Shown in pieces: positions 50,104-59,700 of a stretch of DNA of 64,000 bases; the first letter of the stretch is position 1, and the number at the start of each line of letters is the position of its first letter. This DNA is from an uncultured Prevotella sp. Lineage in GTDB: Bacteria; Bacteroidota; Bacteroidia; Bacteroidales; Bacteroidaceae. The stretch covers positions 1-64,000 of the forward strand of contig CABUXJ010000011.1 in NCBI GenBank assembly GCA_902495455.1, given 5' to 3'. The notes under the pieces are model-generated. The model saw only the letters and a program-made list of their open reading frames with translations, ran no database searches and had not been told where the DNA came from. The position numbers and the translations under genes were made by a program.

Positions 50104-51309
50104 ATGCTCAACTTAGATAACTTCTACAAGGCACGTTATGTCCTCAGCAAAACCATACGCAAGACGGAACTGGTGAGGGCCCCGAAGATTAACCCCGAGT
50201 GTGATGTCTACCTCAAACCGGAAAATCTCCAAGAGACAGGCTCGTTCAAAGTGCGCGGCGCATGCTATAAGATTTCGCAGCTCACCGACGAGGAAAAAGC
50301 ACGCGGCGTTATCGCCTGTTCGGCCGGCAACCACGCGCAGGGCGTGGCTCTCGGAGCTACGGCTCATGGCATAAAGTCACTCATCTGTCTGCCCGAAGGC
50401 GCTCCCATCAGTAAGGTGGAGGCAACGAAAAACTACGGGGCGGAGGTCTGTCTCGTGCCGGGTGTCTACGACGACGCCTACCGCAAGGCACTCGAACTGA
50501 AAGAGGAAAAGGGCTACACGTTCATCCACCCGTTTGACGACGAAAACGTCATCGCCGGACAGGGCACAATCGGACTCGAAGTGCTCGAACAGCTGCCTGA
50601 CGTCGAAGCTATCGTCGTGCCCGTCGGCGGCGGCGGCCTCATCAGCGGCATCGCTTTTGCCGTGAAGTCGCTCAACCCGGCCATCAAAGTCTATGGCATA
50701 CAGGCCGCCGGCGCAGCCAGCATGGTCCACAGTCTGGAGGTCAGACACAAGGAGGCCCTGCCTTCGGTGTCGACCGTGGCCGACGGTATCGCCGTCAAGG
50801 AGCCGGGCGACCTGACCTATGAGATATGCAGCAAATATGTCGACGAGATTGTCACCGTCACGGAAGACGAGATCTGCGGAGCCATCCTCCATCTGCTCGA
50901 GCAGGAGAAGGTGGTCGCCGAAGGAGCCGGAGCGACGAGTGTGGCGGCCGTGCTGTACAATAAGATACCGGTGAAAGGCAAAAAGACGGTGTGCATCGTC
51001 AGCGGCGGAAACATCGACGTGACCATACTCAACCGCGTCATCAAGCGAGGTCTGACAAAGAGTGGACGCTACTGCACCATCAACATCGAACTGGACGACC
51101 GCCCCGGCACGCTTGTCGAAGTGGCCTCAGTGATAGCCCGTTGCGGCGGCAACATCACCAGCGTACACCACAACCGCCACGGCGACAGCGAGAAAATAAA
51201 CGCCTGCATCCTGCGCATCGTATGTGAGACGCGCAACGCAGAGCACATCGCAGAGATAAACAAGGCGCTCAGAGAGAGCGGATTCAAACTCCTGACAACG
51301 GAAAAGTAA
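50104..51309 (+). CDS. ilvA: threonine ammonia-lyase (threonine dehydratase)
   Basis: 401 residues, PLP enzyme converting threonine to 2-oxobutanoate, the first step toward isoleucine, or used catabolically. PLP lysine in GSFKVRGACYKI (near residue 57), the Gly-rich phosphate loop VPVGGGGLISG, and the C-terminal ACT domain (~325-401; RPGTLVEVASVIARCGGNIT). A single ACT domain and about 400 residues match the short form common in Firmicutes and Bacteroidota, often annotated IlvA/TdcB-type. It is followed 53 bases later by ridA, an enzyme that clears the reactive enamine made by this reaction. Own consensus promoter. Confidence 0.93.
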   Translation: MLNLDNFYKARYVLSKTIRKTELVRAPKINPECDVYLKPENLQETGSFKVRGACYKISQLTDEEKARGVIACSAGNHAQGVALGATAHGIKSLICLPEGAPISKVEATKNYGAEVCLVPGVYDDAYRKALELKEEKGYTFIHPFDDENVIAGQGTIGLEVLEQLPDVEAIVVPVGGGGLISGIAFAVKSLNPAIKVYGIQAAGAASMVHSLEVRHKEALPSVSTVADGIAVKEPGDLTYEICSKYVDEIVTVTEDEICGAILHLLEQEKVVAEGAGATSVAAVLYNKIPVKGKKTVCIVSGGNIDVTILNRVIKRGLTKSGRYCTINIELDDRPGTLVEVASVIARCGGNITSVHHNRHGDSEKINACILRIVCETRNAEHIAEINKALRESGFKLLTTEK

Positions 51310-51362
51310 CAGAACTCCAAATCCTAAAGAACATTCATCAAACTAATAGAACAACAACGATT

Positions 51363-51737
51363 ATGAAAGAATTACACACAGACAAGGCTCCCGCGGCCAT
51401 CGGCCCGTACAGCCAGGCAATAGAAGTAAACGGAATGGTGTTCGCCTCCGGCCAAATTCCCCTCGACCCCGCAACGGGCAACGTCGTTGAAGGCGGCATC
51501 AAGGAGCAGACCCGTCAGGCCCTGACCAACGCCAAAGCCATCATGGAGTCAGCCGGACTCTCACTGGCCAACGTCGTCAAGACGACCGTCTTCATGGCCG
51601 ACATGTCCGACTTCGCAGCTATGAACGAAGTCTACACCACCTTCTTCACCGAACCCTACCCCGCCCGCTCCGCCGTAGCCGTCAAGGCTCTGCCGAAGGG
51701 CGTGCTCGTGGAAGTGGAGTGCATAGCGGCGAGATAA
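51363..51737 (+). CDS. ridA: RidA-family reactive intermediate deaminase
   Basis: 124 residues; full-length YjgF/YER057c/UK114 protein. KAPAAIGPYSQAIEVNGMVF at the N-terminus, SGQIPLDPATG, TTVFMADMSDFAAMNEVY and the C-terminal ARSAVAVKALPKGVLVEVEC carry the family signature, with the conserved Arg that binds the substrate carboxylate. It hydrolyses 2-aminocrotonate and 2-aminoacrylate released by PLP enzymes such as threonine dehydratase, protecting other PLP enzymes. Directly downstream of ilvA and almost certainly co-transcribed. Confidence 0.95.
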   Translation: MKELHTDKAPAAIGPYSQAIEVNGMVFASGQIPLDPATGNVVEGGIKEQTRQALTNAKAIMESAGLSLANVVKTTVFMADMSDFAAMNEVYTTFFTEPYPARSAVAVKALPKGVLVEVECIAAR

Positions 51738-51819
51738 AAAAACAAAGCACAGAGATACAAGAGGATTTATTCAAAGAATACAATATTTACAAACTTACTT
51801 CTTTGAATAAATCCTTTTG

Positions 51820-51950
51820 TAAGTATATTGCAACAATTAGTTTATATTTTGAACACAGAGACACGGAGACACAGAGTTATATTGTCCTCTGTGTCTCCGT
51901 GTCTCTGTGTTCAAAAAACTTATTATAAAGTAATAATGAATACTTACTTA
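51820..51950. repeat. MITE-like element family C copy 2 (inverted)
   Basis: 131 bases, reverse complement of 34862-34993 with one T fewer in a T run and about two substitutions. It lies in the gap between ridA and the convergent GH31 gene. Confidence 0.85.
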
Positions 51951-51975
51951 TCTCTGTCCCTTTACATTAAAAATA

Positions 51976-54411
51976 CTACAGTCTCACTACGACTTCCTCG
52001 CCATCATAATCTACCGTCCGTATCGTCTGCAACGCTGCCGCTCCGCGACCGGCAGAATGATTGACCATCACGATATTGAACTTGCGGCTGCGCAACATCT
52101 CAGGGAAAGAGCCGTTGCGCCGGCCAATGGTAAGAGTGCGCTGCGCCTCGTCCCAACGGAACTCTATCTGAGTGTAGCGGCCGCGCTCATAGTCGTAGCC
52201 GTCGCCGCGGTCTTCATAGAGCGTGAAACTGCCGTCGGCACCGGGATATATGCGCATGTCGAGATTGTTCCACGGTTTCTCCGACGAATACTGCACCTCA
52301 GGACCCCACGGAAGTATGCTGCCGGCACGCACGTAGACCGGCATCTCACAGATGGGACACGGGCGCGGCACGTCACGGCCTCCGTCAAAAAACTCATTCG
52401 TCCAGAAGTCATACCATTTCGTGCCCGCCGGCAGGTAAACTCTGACGGGAGCGGCCGCTTTCTCCACCTCGGGATATATCAGATGGGCGCGGCCATTGCT
52501 CTCGCGCCATGTGTAGAGCGGGTCAGTGACGGGACGCACTAAGAGCGAACGGCCGAACATATACTCATCGTTGAGGTCCACGGCACGGTCGTCATCGGCA
52601 AAGTCCATCACGAGCGGACGCATCATCGAACCGTCATTCAGCACCACGTCGCCCTGCGTGCTGTAAATATACGGCAGCAGACGGTAACGCAGACGGATGA
52701 AGTCATGCTGTACGTCGTAGGCCCACTCGCCGGGCTTGCCGAACTCATAGAGCTCGCTCACCATCGGCGAAGAGCAGTGGTTGCGCATCAGCGGCAAGAA
52801 TGTCGCCCACTGCATCCAGCGCACCTGCAACTCCTGCATACCGGGATTTCGTGGACTGTTGCGATAGTATTTGCCGAAAAAACCGCCGATGTCCGTGTTC
52901 CAGAACGGTACGCCGCAGATGACGAAGTTCAATCCCGACGGTATCTGCGCCTTCATCTCGTCCCACGTGCTGGCTATGTCGCCGCTCCACGAGAACGTGC
53001 CGTAGTGCTGTATGCCTATCTGTCCGCTACGTGTCATCTGCACGCTGCGCTTGTCGTTGCCCTTCATGCGACGCTGATGCTCGTATATGCCGCGGTTATG
53101 CTCTATGGCAAAGGCATTCTTCACGCTGCGCCATGAGCCGCGTGCCGTCATATAGTCATCGTCGCCGGGCTTCTCGAAGTGGTCGGGTTCCGACGAATCC
53201 GTCCACCATGCGTCGAAGCCTATCTTATAGAGATTTGTCAGATGCTTCCAGTAGATGTCGCGCGCCTTGGGATTGAAAGCATCGTATGGCAGCGTGCCGC
53301 TCTTTCTCGGCCACGTTTCAAAAGGCAGCAGCGCGCCTATCTTCTTCATTTCGGCATACGGCTCAGTCCACGGTCCGAAGTTGGCCCAAATGGAAATCAT
53401 CAGCCGCGCATTGTTGCGGTGCACATATTCGGCCATATCCGCAGGACTCTTCAGCCGCGGCTCGGCCTGACGCGCCATCTTGCGCATGTCACGCGGAAGA
53501 TATTTGTCCCATGCCGGGTCGCCCACCTTATTTATATAGTATGGATTCATGAAACGCATCGCGTTCCAATTTGAGTCGCATCCCCAATACTGCCAGTCCT
53601 GCACAATGGCGTCGAGCGGAATCTGCAACTCGCGGTAGCGGTCGAGCACTCCGGCCAGCTCGTCGGATGTCTTGTAGCGCTCGCGGCACTGCCAGTGGCC
53701 CATTGCCCAGAGTGGGAACATCGTTGCACGGCCCGTCAACGCGCGCAGTCCGGCGATGACACCGTCGGCTGTACCGTCACGATATATGAAATAGTAGTCG
53801 GTCATGTCAGCCACCTCACTCTTGAACGTCGTTCCGGAAGCATCATCATCGAAGAACGAGCGGCTCATGTTATCCCAAAACACGCCGTAGCCCTTGCGGC
53901 TGATGAAGACGGGGATGGTGGTGTATGTGTTGGTATTCCACAACTTGATGTGCTTGCCGCGCAGGTTGAGCGTAGGGTCCTTGCGCTGGCCGAGACCGAA
54001 GATGCGCTCGCCCTCGTCAAGACGCCACGTCTGCGAGACGATATACCGTCCCTCGTCGACGTCACCGCGGCGCATCTCGAACACCGGTGCCGATGTTTCG
54101 CGCAGCAACGTGTCGCCGGTAGCGGAGAGAAACAGTGCCGTACCCGCGTTGTCGTCCACCACCACGCACATGGCCTCCGTGGCATACTCCGTGCATCCGT
54201 CTTTCACTGCTGTCTTCACGTCCACCTTCTCCGGCTTCATCACCACCGTGAAGCTCTTCTTCTCCGGCTGCGTCTTTTTCGACAATGGATATTTCACCAC
54301 CCGCACTATCTGCGGCGAATAGAACTCAATGCGTGTCTGCGTCCTGTCCTCGGCCGCCACACCACACGCCGCGCAACACGCGGCAATGAGCATAATCAGT
54401 TGTTGTTTCAT
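51976..54411 (-). CDS. GH31 family alpha-glycosidase (alpha-xylosidase/alpha-glucosidase type)
   Basis: 811 residues; signal peptide MKQQLIMLIAACCAACGVAA. N-terminal galactose-mutarotase-like domain (~22-225), TIM barrel (~230-590) with nucleophile D405 in FDAWWTDSSEPD and acid/base D478 in SWSGDIASTWDEM, then a proximal beta-domain and a DUF5110-like end (~690-800). MFPLWAMGHWQCRERYKTSD is typical of GH31 subgroups that include alpha-xylosidases. Periplasmic or outer-membrane exo-acting enzyme, releasing sugars from the non-reducing end; alpha-xylosyl versus alpha-glucosyl specificity is not decided here. A -7 box TATCTTTG lies at 54517-54524. No sorting tail. The membrane regulator gene just upstream is a plausible controller. 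Confidence 0.9.
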   Translation of the reverse strand: MKQQLIMLIAACCAACGVAAEDRTQTRIEFYSPQIVRVVKYPLSKKTQPEKKSFTVVMKPEKVDVKTAVKDGCTEYATEAMCVVVDDNAGTALFLSATGDTLLRETSAPVFEMRRGDVDEGRYIVSQTWRLDEGERIFGLGQRKDPTLNLRGKHIKLWNTNTYTTIPVFISRKGYGVFWDNMSRSFFDDDASGTTFKSEVADMTDYYFIYRDGTADGVIAGLRALTGRATMFPLWAMGHWQCRERYKTSDELAGVLDRYRELQIPLDAIVQDWQYWGCDSNWNAMRFMNPYYINKVGDPAWDKYLPRDMRKMARQAEPRLKSPADMAEYVHRNNARLMISIWANFGPWTEPYAEMKKIGALLPFETWPRKSGTLPYDAFNPKARDIYWKHLTNLYKIGFDAWWTDSSEPDHFEKPGDDDYMTARGSWRSVKNAFAIEHNRGIYEHQRRMKGNDKRSVQMTRSGQIGIQHYGTFSWSGDIASTWDEMKAQIPSGLNFVICGVPFWNTDIGGFFGKYYRNSPRNPGMQELQVRWMQWATFLPLMRNHCSSPMVSELYEFGKPGEWAYDVQHDFIRLRYRLLPYIYSTQGDVVLNDGSMMRPLVMDFADDDRAVDLNDEYMFGRSLLVRPVTDPLYTWRESNGRAHLIYPEVEKAAAPVRVYLPAGTKWYDFWTNEFFDGGRDVPRPCPICEMPVYVRAGSILPWGPEVQYSSEKPWNNLDMRIYPGADGSFTLYEDRGDGYDYERGRYTQIEFRWDEAQRTLTIGRRNGSFPEMLRSRKFNIVMVNHSAGRGAAALQTIRTVDYDGEEVVVRL

Positions 54412-54516
54412 CGTTATTATGTGTTATTGGTTTGGTTATATGTCTTTCCGTTTTCTGAAATCCCCGCTGCAAGCAACTTTAAAATTCAGTTTCCGTCTGC
54501 CTTGGATTTCCTGTTG

Positions 54517-54524
54517 CAAAGATA
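54517..54524 (-). promoter_or_regulatory. -7 box TATCTTTG for the GH31 gene
   Basis: Minus-strand TAnnTTTG match about 105 bases upstream of ATG 54411. No -33 match seen. Confidence 0.5.
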
Positions 54525-54641
54525 ACATATAACCGCCGAAACCGCGTTGCACTCATGTTGATTCGGCCGGTAACGACGTTGAAAACCGCTAATAATCCGG
54601 CTCTTCACCGTATCATCTGCCCGTTCCCGTCGCCATTCGAA

Positions 54642-56723
54642 TCACTCAGCCTCATATTCCGTGGGGCGGCAGCCGAACTCCTTTTGGAAGCACTTGGTGA
54701 AGTAGCTCGGCGAGCTGAAGCCTGTGGCATCGGACACTTCGCTGACGGTCATGCCGCCGGAGGCAAGCAGCTGGGCGGCACGGCGCAGACGGATGCTGCG
54801 GATGAACATCTGCGGCGACTTGTCGAGAATGGCCGTGAGGCGGCGATAGAGCCCTGTGCGCTCCATGCAGAGGTCACGGCTCAGTTGCTCCACTGTGTAA
54901 GCGGAGTCGTTGATATGCTGTTCGACGAACTGCGTGGCACGGTTGAGGAAATCCAGCTCGGCCGCATTCATCTGCGGTTTGTCTTCCGGTTCGTCCGTGT
55001 CTGCAAGAACCACGTTCACCGCACCGTCAAGCCGGCTGCAGCGATCCATCAGATCGCGTATGCGCATGAGAAGCATCTCTTCGCGAGCCTGTTGCACCAT
55101 TCTCCGCTTCACGCCGCACACATATAACCACACGCCGAAAGCACCAAGCGTAACACACATTATTATATATATGATAATAGCCGCCGCAGAACGCCACCAC
55201 GGCACTCCGACGGTGAACATCAGACGCCGCACGCCACCGGTCCACACTCCGGCACGCTGAGAGGCCATCACCTCAAGTTTATAGCTGCCGGACGGCAGAT
55301 TGACATAAGAGAGTGTGAGCTGACCAAGGCCGTCAACCGAAGCGGAATGGCCTACGGCGGACGTAGTGGGTGTATCGGCATCGGCCACATGCCACTCTTC
55401 GTCAAGTCCGACAAGACGATAGCGCCAGCAGACACTGCGTGGCCGGACAAACTTCATGGACGATAGCGTAAAGGAGATGTCGTTATCCGAGTGACTGAGG
55501 GTGAGGCTGTCGATATATGGAGCCATGACAGAACCGTGACCGTCGCCTGGAACTATTGGGCGGCCGTGAAGATTGACGGCGGTTACCACAGGCGTGAGCC
55601 GGATGTCTGTCTCGCGCATATCGAAGACACCAGAAAGAGGCGAAAGATATAGCAGACCGCTGCCGTAGGTACCGAGCCACACGGCACCTTCGCGGTCGAG
55701 GCACACAGTGTTGATGCCGGTTGCGAGACGTGTGCCGTCAGGCAGACGCAGACTGCCGCGGTCATTGCGCCGGGCGGTGCTGATGTCGTATGTGATATAG
55801 CCGTCGGGGGTGGTGATGTAGGCCGTGGAACCGGATGCGACGAGTGTATGCAGCATGTAGGGGCAGACGAAGTGACGCTGCCACGACATGCGCGGCAGAC
55901 TGAACGACTGAAAGACAGAGCCGCCGCGACCCGTGCGTATCTGACGGAACATGCCGGCGGCAGATTTCACGATGAGCGACGTGGCGGAATAACCGGAAGC
56001 CTCATCATCGGAATATGCGGAGGAAACGCCGGTCAACGAGCCATCAGACAATCTGAATACACAAGCAAGCCCGCGTGACGTAAAGACAACGACATTACCG
56101 GCCGACACATCTATATCCTGAACGACGCCGCTGCCAAGAGGCAGGTCAAGACGACAGCCGCCGCCAAACACGGAACATTGCCCGCCGGTGGCGGAACCGT
56201 CGGAAACAATCCACATGCCACCACCGGAATCGACGAAAAGGTCGGAGATGTCTTTTGCTGAAATATCGGTCTTAGCAGAAGCCGCGACTTTTGATGTTTT
56301 GACAGAATGGCCGGACAGTTCTGCAGCGGCTATGGCAAGACAGCCGCGAATATAGCGCAGCGTCTTCAGGTCAAGGCATGACACACGACGGCGTTCTTTT
56401 ATCCACAGACGTTGCACTGCATCGACATAGAGATGGGTGTGGCCGTCATATCCGCCAAGCGACTCCGTGGCGGCAGTGTCTATGGGTATGGCAGAGAAAG
56501 AGCATCCGTCATAAATGTTGATGTGGCTCTCCGTTGCCACCACCATGCGTCCGTCAGCCAACTGCAACATCTGGAGGACATGACGCCCGCGAAGTCCATG
56601 CTCAACGCCAAGCACATAGTATGTCTTCTCCGAAACGGATGAGTCGGATGGTACCGCAGAAGCTGACAACACAGCAAAAGAAAAGAGAAGAAAAACACGG
56701 ACTATGACATACAGACGCTGCAT
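54642..56723 (-). CDS. membrane-spanning AraC-type regulator (HTCS-like without kinase)
   Basis: 693 residues from ATG 56723 (a GTG at 56732 is also in frame). Hydrophobic N-terminus (VIVRVFLLFSFAVLSASA) as signal. The periplasmic part (~25-425) has propeller-like motifs (DREGAVWLGTYGSGLLYLSP), shorter than usual. Y_Y_Y domain ~430-500 (YRLVGLDEEWHVAD; LPSGSYKLEVMAS), one membrane helix ~506-532, a short linker, and a C-terminal AraC/HTH_18 domain (~590-690; QLSRDLCMERTGLYRRLTAI and ATGFSSPSYFTKCFQKEFGC). Hybrid two-component sensors of Bacteroidota have the same ends, with HisKA, ATPase and receiver domains between; these are absent here. It likely controls the adjacent GH31 gene. Separated from mfd by 13 bases. 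Confidence 0.86.
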   Translation of the reverse strand: MQRLYVIVRVFLLFSFAVLSASAVPSDSSVSEKTYYVLGVEHGLRGRHVLQMLQLADGRMVVATESHINIYDGCSFSAIPIDTAATESLGGYDGHTHLYVDAVQRLWIKERRRVSCLDLKTLRYIRGCLAIAAAELSGHSVKTSKVAASAKTDISAKDISDLFVDSGGGMWIVSDGSATGGQCSVFGGGCRLDLPLGSGVVQDIDVSAGNVVVFTSRGLACVFRLSDGSLTGVSSAYSDDEASGYSATSLIVKSAAGMFRQIRTGRGGSVFQSFSLPRMSWQRHFVCPYMLHTLVASGSTAYITTPDGYITYDISTARRNDRGSLRLPDGTRLATGINTVCLDREGAVWLGTYGSGLLYLSPLSGVFDMRETDIRLTPVVTAVNLHGRPIVPGDGHGSVMAPYIDSLTLSHSDNDISFTLSSMKFVRPRSVCWRYRLVGLDEEWHVADADTPTTSAVGHSASVDGLGQLTLSYVNLPSGSYKLEVMASQRAGVWTGGVRRLMFTVGVPWWRSAAAIIIYIIMCVTLGAFGVWLYVCGVKRRMVQQAREEMLLMRIRDLMDRCSRLDGAVNVVLADTDEPEDKPQMNAAELDFLNRATQFVEQHINDSAYTVEQLSRDLCMERTGLYRRLTAILDKSPQMFIRSIRLRRAAQLLASGGMTVSEVSDATGFSSPSYFTKCFQKEFGCRPTEYEAE

Positions 56724-56736
56724 AAACGACACGATT

Positions 56737-59700
56737 TTACTTGTTATCCATTATCTCCCGCAGCACGTCCACGCCAGCGCCGACGGTCTTGACGTCGGAA
56801 ATGACGATGGAGCGCTTGCCGTTGTGCTCGCGCAGATTGCAGCGGCGGGGATTGGAGGCGATGTAGGTGAGGATGCTGTCGAAAGCGGCGCTTCGGTAGT
56901 ATGGACTGTTGGGGTTGCTGACGAAGAAGAGGGTCATGCGGTGCTGCTTCAGCATTATCTTCTCGCAGCCGAGGCTTTTGCCCATGCGGCGCAGCGGGAC
57001 AACGCGCATCAGCTCCTCGCCCACGGCAGGGATGGCGCCGAAGCGGTCGCGGAGGCGAAGACGGTACTGCTCCACTTCGGCATCTTCGGTCAGATTGTCC
57101 AGTTCGCGGTAGAGCAGCATACGCTCGCTGTCGTTGGGGATGTATGTCGGCGGGAAATACATCTCTATGTCGCTCTCCAGCGCGCAGTCGTCAACGAAGT
57201 CGGATGCGGCCATCTCCTGTGCGGCCGTCTCGTCGGCATAGAGGTCGGAGAACTCGTCGTTCTTCAGCTCGGCCACAGCCTGATTGAGAATCTTTTGGTA
57301 GGTTTCATAGCCAAGGTCGGCGATGAAACCGCTCTGCTCTGCACCTAACAGGTTGCCCGCGCCACGGATGTCGAGGTCCTGCATGGCAATGTTGATGCCA
57401 CTGCCCAGCTCCGAGAAGTTTTCGAGAGCTTCCAGACGGCGGCGTGACTCCTGCGGCAGTGCCGACAGCGGAGGGGCAAGCAGATAGCAGAAAGCCTTGC
57501 GGTTGCCACGTCCCACGCGGCCGCGCATCTGATGGAGGTCGCTCAGTCCGAAGTTGTTGGCGCCGTTGATGATGATAGTGTTGGCGTTGGGAATGTCAAT
57601 GCCACTCTCGACGATGGTTGTCGATACGAGCACGTCGTAGTCGTAGTTGGCGAAATCGAGGATGATATGCTCCAGCTCCTCCGGCTTCATCTGTCCGTGA
57701 CCGATGGCGATGCGTGCGTCGGGGATATACTTGTGTATCATGTCGGCGATGCGCTGCAGCTCGTTGATGCGGTTGTTGACGATGTAGACCTGGCCGTTGC
57801 GGCTCATCTCGAAGTTCACGGCGTCGGCGATTATCTCGGGGTTGAACGTGTGTATCTCCGTCTGTATGGGATAGCGGTTGGGGGGCGGCGTCTGTATCGT
57901 GCTCAGGTCGCGGGCGCCGACGAGCGAGAACTGGAGCGTGCGGGGGATTGGCGTGGCCGACATCGTCAGCGTGTCGACGTTGACCTTCATCTGGCGCAGC
58001 TTCTCCTTCACGGCCACACCGAACTTCTGCTCCTCGTCGATGATGAGCAGACCGAGATCATGGAACTTCACCGACTTGCCTATCAGCTTGTGCGTACCTA
58101 TGAGTATGTCTATCTTTCCGTCTTCGAGGTCTTTTAGCAGTTCTCTGGTCTGCTTGGCCGAACGCGCGCGCGTGAGATAGTCGACGCGCACGGGAAAATC
58201 CTTCAGCCGCTTGCTGAACGTCTGATAGTGCTGATAGGCGAGCACCGTCGTGGGCACGAGCACGGCTACCTGCTTCGAGTCGCAAGCCGCCTTGAACGCC
58301 GCGCGCACGGCCACTTCGGTCTTTCCGAAGCCCACGTCGCCGCAAACCAGGCGGTCCATCGGCCGGCGCCGCTCCATGTCGGCCTTGACGTCGTTGGTGG
58401 CCTTGAGCTGGTCGGGTGTATCCTCATAGAGGAAGCTCGCCTCAAGCTCATGCTGCATGAAACTGTCGGGGCTGAAAGCAAATCCCTGTTCCTGCCGACG
58501 CTGGGCGTAGAGCTTGATGAGGTCGCGGGCGATATCCTTCAGTTTCTTCTTCGTCCGTTCCTTCAGCCGCTCCCACTGGCCCGTGCCGAGATGGCTCAGG
58601 CGCGGCGGTTCACCGTTGTCCTGCGCCTTATACTTCGACACCTTATACAGCGAGTGTATCGACACATAGATGGAATCGCCGTTCTGATACTGTATCTTGA
58701 TCATTTCCTGCATGCCGCCATCGGGCTGCGGCATGCGCACAAGTCCACCAAAGCGCCCTATGCCGTGGTCGACATGGACGACATAGTCACCCGGCTCAAA
58801 CTGACGAATCTCTTTCAGTGTGAGCGACATCTTGCCGCTGCGCGCGCGGTCGGACTTCAGATTGTATTTATGGAAACGGTCGAATATCTGATGGTCGGTG
58901 AAGAAGCAGACGCGCATGTCGTTGTCGACGAAACCCTCATGAAGGGTACGATCCACAGGGATGAATGAAGAAGGAAGAGGGAAGAGTGAAGAAGTTGCTG
59001 CCGCCGTCGAACCTCCCTTCACCGACGTGCGCGCCTCAGGGTCATCCCCCTTCATGGCGGTAGCAACTTCTTCCCTCTTCATTCTTCCCTCTTCACTTCC
59101 AAGTATTTCCTTCAACCGTTCGTTCTGCTTCCGGCTGTCGGCCAAAATGAAGATACCGTAGCCGCGCAGCCGATAATCTTCGAGCGACTGACGGAGCATG
59201 TCGAAATTTTTATGGAAGAGCGGTTGGGGCGAGATATTGAAACGGATGGTGGCGTCGACCATACGGAACGGCCGATGACCGATCTCGACGATGCGGAACG
59301 GAGCGACGGCGTCGGCAAACTGTCCGACAGTCATGAGTTGCACCTCCTTGCGCATCTGCTGCATGATGGCGTGCTGTTCGACCTCCGTTGCGCCTTCCAA
59401 GCGCTCTACTATGGCCTGCTGCAAAAAGCCCTCCTCGTATGTCCGTGCTATGGCGTCGCGTATGTCTGCTCCGTCCTTCATGACGACAATCGCATCGTCG
59501 GAAAGGAATGAGAACAGCGGCACGCGGTCTTCGGTGAGACCGGCCAACTCGGGCACAATCCGCACTGTCGTGCGGCGTTCGCGTGACAACTGGGTGTCGA
59601 CCTCAAAGGTGCGTATGGAATCGATGTCGTCACCGAAGAAGTCGATGCGGAACGGATATTCACAGCTGTAAGAATAGACATCGAGTATGCTACCGCGCAA

